This document shows, piece by piece, positions 1-10,531 of a DNA stretch of 64,000 bases. Each line of letters starts with the position of its first letter. The first letter of the stretch is position 1. The notes under the pieces were generated by a model that was given only the letters and a program-made list of their open reading frames with translations, made no database searches and was not told the DNA's origin. A program made the translations under genes and the position numbers. Source of the DNA: Membranipora membranacea (Eukaryota > Bryozoa > Gymnolaemata > Cheilostomatida > Membraniporidae); contig OU612066.1 of the NCBI GenBank assembly GCA_914767715.1, forward strand, positions 18,202,283 to 18,266,282, read 5' to 3'.

Positions 1-248
1 AGGATTTACTTTCTCTGAGAATTTGAAAAAAATTGCATTCTGGGACATAAATTCAATTTCTCTTGATTTGTTCATTATTCTGCTAAAAGCACAGATATAA
101 AAGAATTCGTGTAATGGAAAGAAATGAAATCTTTGGTATAAAAAGCCAGGGAACATCTAGATTGTCCAGGGGTGCTAGAGTGCCATCTGTTCCACTATGT
201 GTGCCAATGGGTTAGAGAGCTCCTAAACTGTTTACCTGTGTGTTACAG

Positions 249-3200
249 ACTTTGTTACCTGCGGCTAACCTACTTCAGCTAGTTGAGGTGGAGGACGCTT
301 GTTGTGACTTCTTACAATCTCAGCTACACCCGAGTAACTCTCTGGGTATATCTGCCTTTGCTGATCTCCACAACTGTAGAGAGCTACTATCCTGTGCCAC
401 CCAATACACCGAACAGCATTTCAAGTATGACTACGATCCTTTCTATTTTTAAGTTAAATGACATTTCTGACCTTCTGTTGATTTCCTAGGCTAATAGTAC
501 TAGGGGCTGGTAAATTGTACGATGGCTATAATCTGGATGAATTGACCTCTAAACAATCTCAATAGGGGAACAAGGCTTAATGGAGCACAGATATCAGTCA
601 GCGAGGCTTGGTTAGACAAAAAAAGTTGACATGAATGTAGCTGAGATCTTCTAATAAAAAATCTCCTTTTGGTTTGAAGATTTGAATCGGTTACTACCTT
701 ATATTGTGAGTCTAGTTTTTAAATATCATGCCTTCTTATAGCCTGTCTTGAAAAGCTTTGTTGTGGGGGGCGGGGGAGTGTCCCCCACAACTAAGCTTGT
801 CAAGACAAGCTAGTCTTTTTATAGTTACATTGTTTTTGTTTTTACAGTGAAGTGATAACACAAGATGAGTTTATGCATCTCAATGTACAACAACTTACAA
901 AGCTTATATCTAGTGACAGACTCTCTGTCAAAGATGAATCTGAGGTAAAGTTCAGCACATAGTGTTCTCAGAACTCATAGCATAGTTAGGGTTGCTCTAC
1001 TTTACTGTTGCATGTTAGTCCTTATTCAGCAGTGTATTTTTAAACACAGATAAAAGTGATTAGGATCTGATCTTTTTTGCGAGTTTTTTTGCCACATTTA
1101 CCTCATTATGTTTACACTGGCAACCAACTGTCTTTCAGTAGCTAACCCAAGCCCATTCATTCAAGTAAGGTGAATTATGTCAACCTTTGAAGGCTTTGAG
1201 AAAGTTGGTAGAGAAATTAATAAGTTAAAAAATTGCTAACTCTGATCTACGATCTACCATCTACTCGTAAATATCTTAACATTTGAGTTGACAGTTAATA
1301 ATCATTCAGCTTCGCTAGACAGTCGTTTCAATCTGTCAGTACACATCTTGTGACCTGTGTGACCTCTGTATGCTTGTATAATATGTCAAAATACTCAGGT
1401 CACACTTAATTGCAGTTTGATGACCATAATTAGACTACACCGACCTTAGGTGTAGACTTTGTCAACAGCACTCCGTTAATTTATTACAATGCACTGCATA
1501 AATATTATCACATAGTAAGGCTGTAACCTTACTCTGTGATACCAAACAGATGGAGACTAGTCCATATTATGCACTTGGGAATGATCAAGCATCAATCATT
1601 ATTGCAGCATCAAATGAATAAGGATGCTTAGAAAACCTTGTAGATGTAAGCATGGTCAGCCAAATAGGGACGTAGTAAAGGATGTTTATACAGAAGCCAT
1701 TATGACTAGTTCGATTTGTTTTCAGGTTTATAATTCAGTATTAAGTTGGGTCCATTATGACCGCCAGAAGAGATCTCAGTATTTCAGCCAAATAATGGAG
1801 CATGTCCGTCTAGCTCTAGTCAGCGAAGAATTTCTATTCACTGTAAGTTTTAGCGGTCGCTTCACAAATCAGTGGGTTCTTACAATCAGAGTGAGCTGTG
1901 GTTTTTAAAACAAATGGTCAGTTTCACTTTGCTCAAGAATATTGTGACAAGACAAATTTGTTCCCAAATCAAATTGGAAGATAGTTAAAAAAGACTTTTT
2001 CAGATACAAAAAAAGTCTCCCCCACAAGGAAACTGCAGCCTGAGGTTCTCTAAGATCCTCCCGCAGTTTTAATAGTACTGGCCTGATCTCTGTTGAATTA
2101 AAAAAAATGCATTGTGGGAACTTTGATACATTGTGCCCTTTCATGCAGTTTCTTGTTCCGAAATTGCTTTATTTCATTTACATTTTTTCCCAATTTCAGG
2201 TTGAGGATGAAGAATTAATTAAAACCGACAGTAAATGCAAAGACTTCCTAATAGAAGCTCTAAAGTATCACCTGAGAAAAGGGAATGATAGCCAGGTGGT
2301 GTCAACTCCTCGCACAAGAATGAGAACACCTATAGGTCTACCCAAGGTGTGGCAGGAATGTCCTGTAGTTTTATCCAATTTGGCTGCATTTAGGGTTGAT
2401 CTCATTCTACTGGTAGGCTGTTGGTGGCTCGAGTGGGCGCAACTCCAAACCCAAGCAAATTGTATCAAAATTGTTCTTTATATCGATTGCATAAAATGAA
2501 GCAGGCTTAAAACTAGAAACATGGGGAGGATGCACCAGTTCTAATCCCCCTCGATTGCAGGGAATATTAATTGTCATTGCAAGGTTGCGCTGTGTATTTG
2601 TCATGTCTAACTATGACTAAGAGAGGGGAAGTATCGCCAATTCTCAAAGTCTATTAATCTCTATGAGTTTGAGAGATTATGATGGATGGCAGGACTAGCA
2701 AGCAGATGGCGTTGATGTAATGCCTGACTTTCTTTTAGGTTTTACTTGTTCTTGGTGGACAAGCTCCTAAGGCTATCCGGAGTGTTGAGGTGTACGATTT
2801 TAAAGATGAGAGATGGAACCAAGTCAGTGAAATGTTGTCTAGGCGATGTAGATGTGGTGAGTAGAATGAAGTACACAAAGGTTTTTTTCCTAGGGTCTTC
2901 CTTGTAGTTTTGAACTTTCCTATTTCATAGTCGACCCAAAACTAAACTAAAACTATAGTGGTTCTGCTGATTATCCCTAAGACAGGGTTCCCTCATGAGA
3001 AAGTATACAGTCCAATGAGGAGTGGAATATTTTAGGCCTTCCTCGCGATTACACTGACACACCACTCACTCAGTGTATGATTCAAGACGAGCCATGGGCC
3101 AAAACTTAGATTTAAGTTTGCACTAAATATTGCTGAAACAAATTCAAGTATTATAGCTAGGGATTTCTTCACGTTACTCGGCTGTTTCAAGCTACTAGAT

Positions 3201-5658
3201 TGTCATAATATTATAGGTGTTGCGGTTGTGAACAATCTTGTGTACGTCTGTGGAGGGTTTAATGGCTCACTGAGAGTACGTACAGTCGATGTCTACGACC
3301 CAGTTAAGGATGTATGGACTACAGTCAAGCCCATGGAGGCTCGTAGGAGTACACTTGGTGCAGCTGTACTTGATAACATGGTGTATGCAGTCGGAGGGTT
3401 CGATGGCTCGACAGGTGAGTTGTACCATCTCAGTTCTAATGCAGTATTTACTTCCACAATTGTGAATTGTGCAGAAATGTTTTAACCGTAATAGACATCA
3501 AAATTTTGTATTTGGCTATCAGCTGCTAGTCATGGACAAAACTGTGCTCTATCTCTGCCGCTAAGTTTAGTAAAAATTTTAATGAAACCAACTACAGTTG
3601 TTTAGGCAATGAGGCACTTCTCTGGTTTTTAGCAAATGGGGAAACACTAGATGATTTTATCTATCGAAGTATCTGGCCCAGTTTTGTAAAATTTCCACTA
3701 ATGTTTGTGATATGTTTGATATGTATTATTACACAGTGTACTCAACTTACTTCAGAAATCCTGTTAGTTTACCCAAGGATTATTGGTCTCCTCAGCCATA
3801 ACTCAATGTAATACCATGTCACATAGTTTAGATGTATATTATAAACAATGATCACTGGCCACATAAATTCAGTTTGAAGTTGCTCGTTCATGTTCATATT
3901 TTATCCAAGAGAGGACAACTCATGTTATGAAAAGATCAACTGAGCAATTATTTATAGCAGATTTAGTTTGAACAGTTTGATACCAGAATACTGTTAATTT
4001 TGCAGGATTGAATAGTGTAGAGTGTTATGATCCAATCACAGATGAGTGGCGGACAATATCCAACATGAGCTCCAGGCGAAGCAGTGTCGGTGTGGGTGTA
4101 GTCAAAGGTAAGTGTGACTGGGAGAGTATCATATATAATATATATATAAAATCACTTCAGGCAGTGACATGAAGTACACTTTCTGAAAAGGTCAAATTTT
4201 GAGATGGTTCTATTGTGCTGGTAAATATGCCATCACTTCAAATATGACTATTGAACTCAGCTTTAAACAAAATACAAACTATCCAATCAGCTAACAGATC
4301 ACTCCATCTTAAAACATCATTATAAATGTATTTGTGAACTGCAAACTGATAATCACAACTAACTATCTATGTTTGTAGAGTTGTTATATGCGGTGGGAGG
4401 ATATGATGGAGCCTCTAGACATTGTCTTGCCACTGTTGAATGTTACAATCCAAAAACGGACACCTGGGCGCTTGTCAGTGAGATGTCATGTCGACGTAGT
4501 GGAGCAGGTAACTAAAATATTTATTGTTAGGGCTAGGGGATATTGAATATTCTGATCAATTTATTCTTGCATTCAACGCTTTCAAGGAAACAAACTTCTT
4601 TTAATAGCTAGAGATGTATTGGCCTGAGTCGCAACAAGTGCCCCTCCCTAGGGACATATCTATGAGACAGCCTAAAAATACCTCAGATGACTCAGTAAAT
4701 TTTATTAGTGTCAAATTTACACATGTAGTATGTACATCAATTATCATACTATCAGCCTGATAAATGGATAAAATCAAAGGTGTTTGTTATACCTTGGATG
4801 TTTGATCTGCATGTATAATGCAATCATCTTATTGTCCATATAGTGTAGGTTTTTTCAGCCCTTTATATTCAATGCGGCCAATAATATTTTCCCCAGGTGT
4901 TGGTGCTGCTGAAGGGTTATTATACGCTGTTGGCGGTCATGATGGACCACTTGTCAGGAAAAGTGTCGAGGTTTACAACCCTGAGCTCAATATATGGACT
5001 CAAGTCGCAGATATGCATTACTGTCGCAGAAACGCTGGTAGGTGCCCTGTCATTGTAACCAAATCACAATTACTTATGTATTACACCATAAAGTTATTAT
5101 ATACTATATATATTATAAAATAAATCTATGTATGAAACTCATAGCCACTACGTCAGTCCAGGATGCTTGATGGAAAACTACATGGAAATCAAAATGGGCC
5201 ATTTGGTGATCAACACACAAGTCAAGCATTCATACATAACTCTTACTGTATTAAAGGTGTTTTGACATAAGCCTTGTTCTGGTTCTAGTGATGTTTTAAA
5301 TTTGTGGTTACTAGGAGCATAGAAAAATTATTAGAAGCATGCACAAAGTATGCACCATGTGCAATTTGTTTACAGATATGGTTGCATAATTTACATGCAG
5401 CTTCATAAAATGAGAACTGTGATAGAAATATCACTGCTTACGATTCTATATTTTACAAGAATACAACCTATGCATTTAATTACAGGAGTGGTTTCTAACA
5501 GTGGTATGATCTATGTGATTGGAGGTGATGATGGCTCCACAAACCTTGATTCTGTAGAATGTTATGATCCTAAGTCTAACACATGGACACTGTTGCATCT
5601 ATCTATGACTACTGGTCGGAGCTATGCTGGAGTCGCGATAGTAGATAAAAATTGCTAA
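249..5658 (+). CDS. Kelch-like protein, KLHL2/KLHL3 type (5' part outside window)
   Basis: Ten exons give 465 codons plus stop: 249-424, 848-944, 1726-1842, 2200-2346, 2739-2856, 3217-3414, 4006-4107, 4379-4507, 4897-5037, 5486-5658. All borders are GT-AG and the frame is continuous. The first four exons encode the end of the BTB region and the BACK domain ([40 protein letters not shown]). The rest encodes six kelch repeats with the GG, Y and W signature, for example [20 protein letters not shown] and [18 protein letters not shown]; the last blade ends [14 protein letters not shown]. The pattern matches KLHL2/KLHL3 more closely than other KLHL families. Such proteins are substrate adaptors of cullin-3 ubiquitin ligases: BTB-BACK binds CUL3 and the propeller binds the substrate. 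The BTB exons and start codon must lie left of base 1. Bases 1-248 look like intron ending in TTACAG. Confidence 0.93.
739..812. repeat. Short foldback element in KLHL intron
   Basis: Two arms of about 31 bases (739-769 and 782-812) are reverse complements with a few mismatches. Each has a CTGTCTTG/CAAGACAAG-type end and an inner run GTGGGGG/CCCCCAC, and the loop is G-rich. It lies in the intron 425-847. A related sequence occurs at 29761-29782 and a shorter one at 45604-45623, so it is probably a degenerate mobile foldback or MITE and not a gene-specific structure. Confidence 0.6.
2373..2465. repeat. Inverted-repeat element, MITE-like, in KLHL intron
   Basis: The left arm 2373-2398 (core CAATTTGGCTGCATTTAG) and right arm 2439-2465 (core CCAAACCCAAGCAAATTG) are imperfect reverse complements, about 19 of 26 positions by eye. 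The same arm motif, roughly ATCAAATTTGCCTGTATTTG followed by GAGTTGC, recurs on the plus strand at 19257, 48608, 51293 and, more weakly, 62469. It lies in the intron 2347-2738. No target-site duplication is clear. Confidence 0.5.
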
Positions 5659-6663
5659 CAATCGCTCAAAATTACAAAATCTTAGCCTGAGGGCAGCTTC
5701 ATAGTCCTAAAAGCTACCACCAAAGCTTCATAGCCTTGTTTTAGATGAGCACACGAATCACAACTCTTCTATAGTTATCCTGCTCACACTTATATATAAC
5801 ATATGGTACAATCATTTAGTCATTGTAAAAATTATTGGGGCCAGCAACTGAATTTATTGAGTGGACATTGGAAACGCGAGTCTCCAAACCAACTGAGATC
5901 ACTCCTCTTCTGCCTTAAGAATTCTCATTTTTCGTCGATTTGCCACAGTTCACTTTTTATATTGTTTTATTCAGTGCCTAGTCTATCAGATCCACTTTTG
6001 TTGTACACATTTGTTGTTCATCATTCTTTGTTGCAATTATTTCCAAAAGTAATTTTATTTTACTTTTTCCACTCACTCACTCACTCCTGGAATAAGTATT
6101 TATTTACTGCAGAATGTTGATGTCTTTTTTTATTTCATTCACTTCCGATGCTGCGAGTGTTACTTATATTGTTACTTATTTTATGCCAAAATGAAAGCTT
6201 GTAGGCATGCAAACAGCAGTGAAGCTGCATTATCTGTCAGATTTGTGCCATCTTATCAAATAGTACAGTAGAGTACTGTATAACTGGCAAGGTAACAGAT
6301 TGAGAGCTAGCTAATATCATTCTATTCTGCTGAATATAAGGGCTTTCTACCATACCAGATATCACATGAAGAGTGGAAAATACGGCAACAAATTAAATTA
6401 GGCGTTTACTGACCAATGTGACAGAAGAACACAACTGAAGATGCTAAAAGTAGGCAATTTGGCTCTGTAAAGCTCGGACATATAGAGAAATTTATTGATG
6501 GATCAGTCCAGCATTCAGAGCACACCGCACAATGCCAGGCTCAGTGACAAAATTGGCACTTCTGTTAAACAAACCAAAACACAAATCCATTGGCGAAAAA
6601 CAGACTTCGGAGAAAAGTAATGTAGTGTACATTTTTGGCTAGTAGTGAAAATACACATATAAC
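5659..6663. other. Convergent spacer between KLHL and ATP synthase g
   Basis: This holds the presumed 3' UTRs of two converging genes. No coding exon is supported; the 105-codon open frame at 5803-6120 has no family resemblance and reads like low-complexity T-rich DNA. The only clear signal is AATAAA on the minus strand at 6490-6495. Confidence 0.6.
6490..6495 (-). terminator. Candidate poly(A) signal for ATP synthase g
   Basis: TTTATT on the plus strand reads AATAAA on the minus strand, about 170 bases after the stop codon of the ATP synthase g gene. Position and hexamer fit a cleavage/polyadenylation signal; nothing else supports it. Confidence 0.45.
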
Positions 6664-7714
6664 TTATTTATAAATTGATTTTTGTTGAGAATCAATGTGA
6701 GCGCCTGGTATTTTGTATCCGATAAGTCCACCTTTGCCTAAGCATTCACCAATAAAGAAGCAAAATGCTACATCAGCTACCACCACAGCAGTCACCATGA
6801 ACTCCTGTGAATAAACAACATGTACATTAGCATTTGAAAGGATTATGGGTCTCCACTGTGATGAATCCCATGTTCTTGGATGGTATCGTTCTGCGTTTTA
6901 TTACAGCAACCTTATCCCACAGGGACTATTCGTGTTATCTTGAAAAAACTATTTATTTCTTTATGGATCCTAACCTTTTGCCTTAATAAATCAGATCAGA
7001 GACTATTAATTATCTGTGCCTCAGACAAACCAGGACAGACATGATCACATTCCATGTGCACAATTATTGTGTGTGACATTTTTACTTACAGAGGTAGTCT
7101 GTTGTAGGAACTTTCCAGTGCTTATCGATTTAATAACTTGTGCAGCCTCAGCAGCAGCTGCCCCCCACTCACTGGGGCCTGGTGGCTTCATCTCAACTCT
7201 CGCATACTTAAATGCTGTGGATGCTCTGGGTTTGGCGAACGCAAACACAGCTGAAAAGAAAACAAATTAGGTAATGAAATGAATAACCTTGGAGCTGTTC
7301 ATACTTCACAGTTAAAATGACTGCTTGTTTTATTTATATATTAAATTAACATCTAGCATGAAGTTTAGGCCAAACGCTAGGGTATGACTGGTGTTTGGTG
7401 CGAGCAATAGAATAATAGTCAAAACTGAATCTGTATTTATTGCATCACACCTTGGGGGGACAATCAGTAGTTGACCATATGCAGCAAAGGCTGAGCTGAT
7501 AAGAACACTGCCAGGAGAGGGCAAAATGGAATACTCTACTGAATCTTATATATATGAGCACCATCACCATTTATTCATGCCAATGCCGGGGGTCTTTCGC
7601 TTAGAATCAGCGATGCTTTACTAAAGCAAGTTATCACTATTATCACATCGCTCAACATTATCACTCACTTGGTCTTTCAATTAGACAAAAAATCGCTCTC
7701 AACTCGCTCACTCA

Positions 7715-7764
<50 letters not shown>

Positions 7765-8367
7765 ATCATTGAGTGAGTGAGCGATCTGAAAGCGAGAGCC
7801 CTAGCAAGGCAGATTGTGATTTTGGCTGTTTCTAATTGAAAGTCCCCCTGATTCAATGCCATGGTGGTGGTGATGATATTTTATATATTAATCATTCATT
7901 GGAATGATGGACATATTTCTAATTGAATTAATATGGCTAAGGCAATCACAACAAGGTAGACACTCATCAACATATCACAGAGCCTGGCTGGGTACATGAA
8001 GGACCCACACAGGCATGTTTCAAGTCACCAAAAAATTATTATGAACGTGACTTATCTAAAACTAATACATGAGTTTTGCATGAACAGAGGCAATATAGCA
8101 TATATTATGGGAGGGCACATTCAAACGCCGCAATAGCAGCACAAATTCTCAGGCTAAATATTTTTGGTGACAAGCCGGTAAGAGGCTTGTTGCTGAAAAT
8201 AGTGGTTTCACCACACTTTCGGATATTGCTTGGGCACTAAATCACGACTCAGTCACTTCAAAAACCTTTAAATCTTCATGTGTGAGCACAGAGACACACA
8301 TATCTAATATATTTGCCCAATATTTACCAGTTCCAAGTCGTGTAGCAGTTTTCTGTAGAGCAGCCAT
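6664..8367 (-). CDS. ATP5MG: Mitochondrial ATP synthase membrane subunit g
   Basis: Three exons on the minus strand, 8367-8328, 7250-7090 and 6804-6664, give 113 aa starting MAALQKTATRLGTAVFAFAK. Family features are the central PRASTAFKYARVEMKPPGPS, matching the conserved 'YAKVELVPPTPAE' region of animal subunit g, and the C-terminal membrane segment FMVTAVVVADVAFCFFIGE. That segment runs into GECLGKGGLIGY, which corresponds to the GxxxG motif used in dimerisation of F1Fo complexes (known for the family). The protein sits in the inner mitochondrial membrane at the Fo dimer interface. The length is close to the roughly 100 aa of homologues, with a short extra tail after GYKIPGAH. Intron 1 (7251-8327) contains a MITE-like element with an AT microsatellite. 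The start was chosen because the ATG precedes the only frame joining exons 1 and 2. Confidence 0.9.
7588..7848. mobile_element. MITE-like element, GGGGGNCTTTC termini (copy 1)
   Basis: The left end GGGGGTCTTTCGCTTAGAA and right end, read inverted, GGGGGACTTTCAATTAGAA match at 16 of 19 positions. Inside is a second inverted repeat (CGCTCACTCA against TGAGTGAGTGAGCG) flanking an AT dinucleotide tract at about 7718-7760. CAATGCC occurs just outside the left end and, after five bases, outside the right end, so it may mark a duplicated target. A second copy is at 19886-20196. No transposase is present, so it would be non-autonomous. Confidence 0.6.
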
Positions 8368-10531
8368 GATGAAAGTTGCAGCGCCCTCTATCTCATAAAT
8401 TAGGAGTAGTGGTCCTTGCATGAAATTGTGTTATTCCATTATATTTCAGGGTTGTCTTTTCATTTGTCGAGGGCACACAACTCTTGTTTCAAGTTTTGTT
8501 ATCATGAAACCTCTCTGATGAAGTAGTTTGAGTTGAGAACTCCCTCTTCCTTGATCACAGATATATCGCTTTTTAAAAACTTTTAACACTGTATTGGTGA
8601 TCATGTCTAATAGTTATTTTCACAGTTGAAACCTCCCAAATATTTGACGTTGAGTCGCAGTGACCTCTGGAAGTTCATTTTGGGGCAAAAAGTGCCCTCT
8701 GTGCCTTGTTTTTGAGGTATTTGATTAGTTTATGCTTTCACCATATATAGGAGGCATGGCACTAACCGGAGGAGTGACATTTTAGTGAAACTTTATGATT
8801 TTAGGCCTCCTGTCTTCGAGACTTGAAATTGATTTTTGCAATAGTAATAGGGCCATTTCTGACCCCTCATTACATGCAACCCCAATAATGCAGAAACTGA
8901 AATTTCCAATTTATCATACCACAACCACAGCATGATGAACAACAGGAGATTTTGATCGAACGATTATAGATTATGGTTTTACATTTTGAGATATTTGGAT
9001 ATTTGTGGCTAAACCAGCTTTATTCGGTCCAAAAAATGCACTCTTCTCCAGCCAAAAAACTGAAAATAGGTTTAACAACATGTTTTACACACTAGCTTCC
9101 ATTAAACTAGAGAGTAATTTCCAAGGTTTTGACTGTGGCGTTTGATGATAAATTTAATAGTAGAGAAGTTATGAGCACAAACATTTTTCTTTCGATGCTT
9201 AGAAACCACCCAAGAAAGGTGTTCCATTGTTGTACACGATGTGCTTTGCATGTAATACTGCATAGATTTTCATCAAGCTTTTGCATACCGTAATTTACTG
9301 CATCATTTTGCCCATTGCTGCCTATATGTTTTCAATGTATTTTAATTAATGTACAATTAATCAAGTTGGAAACATGCAATTTAAAAAAAATTGCGATATA
9401 AAACATAAGTCAGACTACTAGCAACGTGTCAGTGAAGGAATTTTTGTGATGGGACAAGCAGTTCTGAGAAACTGAAAAGGCGATCTATCATGTTAAGGTT
9501 TGTATACCTGAATCTAGTAAGTAGATTTCCACATTCCCACAATTCTGGAACTTGGCAAGTATAAAGCGGAAGGATATTCTTATATATTTTTAAATAGTTA
9601 CTTTGTTATCTGTAAACTTTCCAGAAAACCTCTTTAAACAAATAAATAACTTGAAATCGTGTGCATCTGTATTATGACTTTTTTGCAATTATTACTGTGG
9701 ATGGAACAAACATGTCTGCAAGAAGACGTCGTGGTTCATTAATTGAGGTTTACGGTATATATATAGGCTCTAGAATATGAACCTTCTTGAATTTTGTCCT
9801 GATTGTGTACTGTATTGTTGGACAACTTTGCGAATGATACATACAATTAAAAGGTACTAAGGTATAATCACTGCGCAGGCTGCAACTCAAACTTTTCCGG
9901 TAGATTTATTTAATTAAATATATAAATAATTGGTTAATGAACATATGTTATCAATTTGCACAATACATACTTGCAGAACATTAGGTTGTGTGTTCTTACA
10001 TTGATAATATGATTGTTGAGTAGAAAAAGTCTACTAGTCAGAGTTATCCTGCACTGTCCTGCAAGAGGACAACTCCTAAATTCAAAATTGCTAGAAACCT
10101 CATCAACAGGTGCGCAGATCAGATAACGTGTTACAATTCATTTTAATTTAAAAATAAAATACTCATAATCCCTATATAAGGCATGAGAAGAATATATTAT
10201 AAATCATATATCAGAAGTTTTATGATATTGAAGTTACAGTAAAGGTAACGGCAATTGTATTGTGGTCACAGTAGGTCATGAATTGAAGTCTAATAAGCAG
10301 GTGAACTATGCAGAATCATTCCACAAATATCATACAACTCTGCAGTTCCCTAGGCTATCCGGGCCCTCCAATGTCCCAGGTTGTTGTTGCTGAACAAGCA
10401 GATACAGACAGATACGGACCACCAAGGTTAGTATTACTCCAGTTATTGATAGCTAAGGTGCACGCAGAGAGACCAACAACCGATTTCTTATTACTTTACT
10501 AAGATCGCAGATATAACACTGTATTGGAGCA
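8368..10531. other. Intergenic region, no gene seen
   Basis: Between the start of the ATP synthase g gene and the stop of ROCO-A I see no open frame with family resemblance. The ATP synthase g promoter must lie near 8370-8700. A segment at about 10043-10130 (GAGTTATCCTGCACTGTCC, then AGATAACGTG) has a counterpart at about 18407-18460 at the same side of ROCO-B. It is therefore probably duplicated 3' flank. Confidence 0.6.

Noticed and set aside
5803-6120. 105-codon open frame (+)
   Set aside because: It lies in the convergent spacer after the KLHL stop, is low in complexity, and has no conserved motif.
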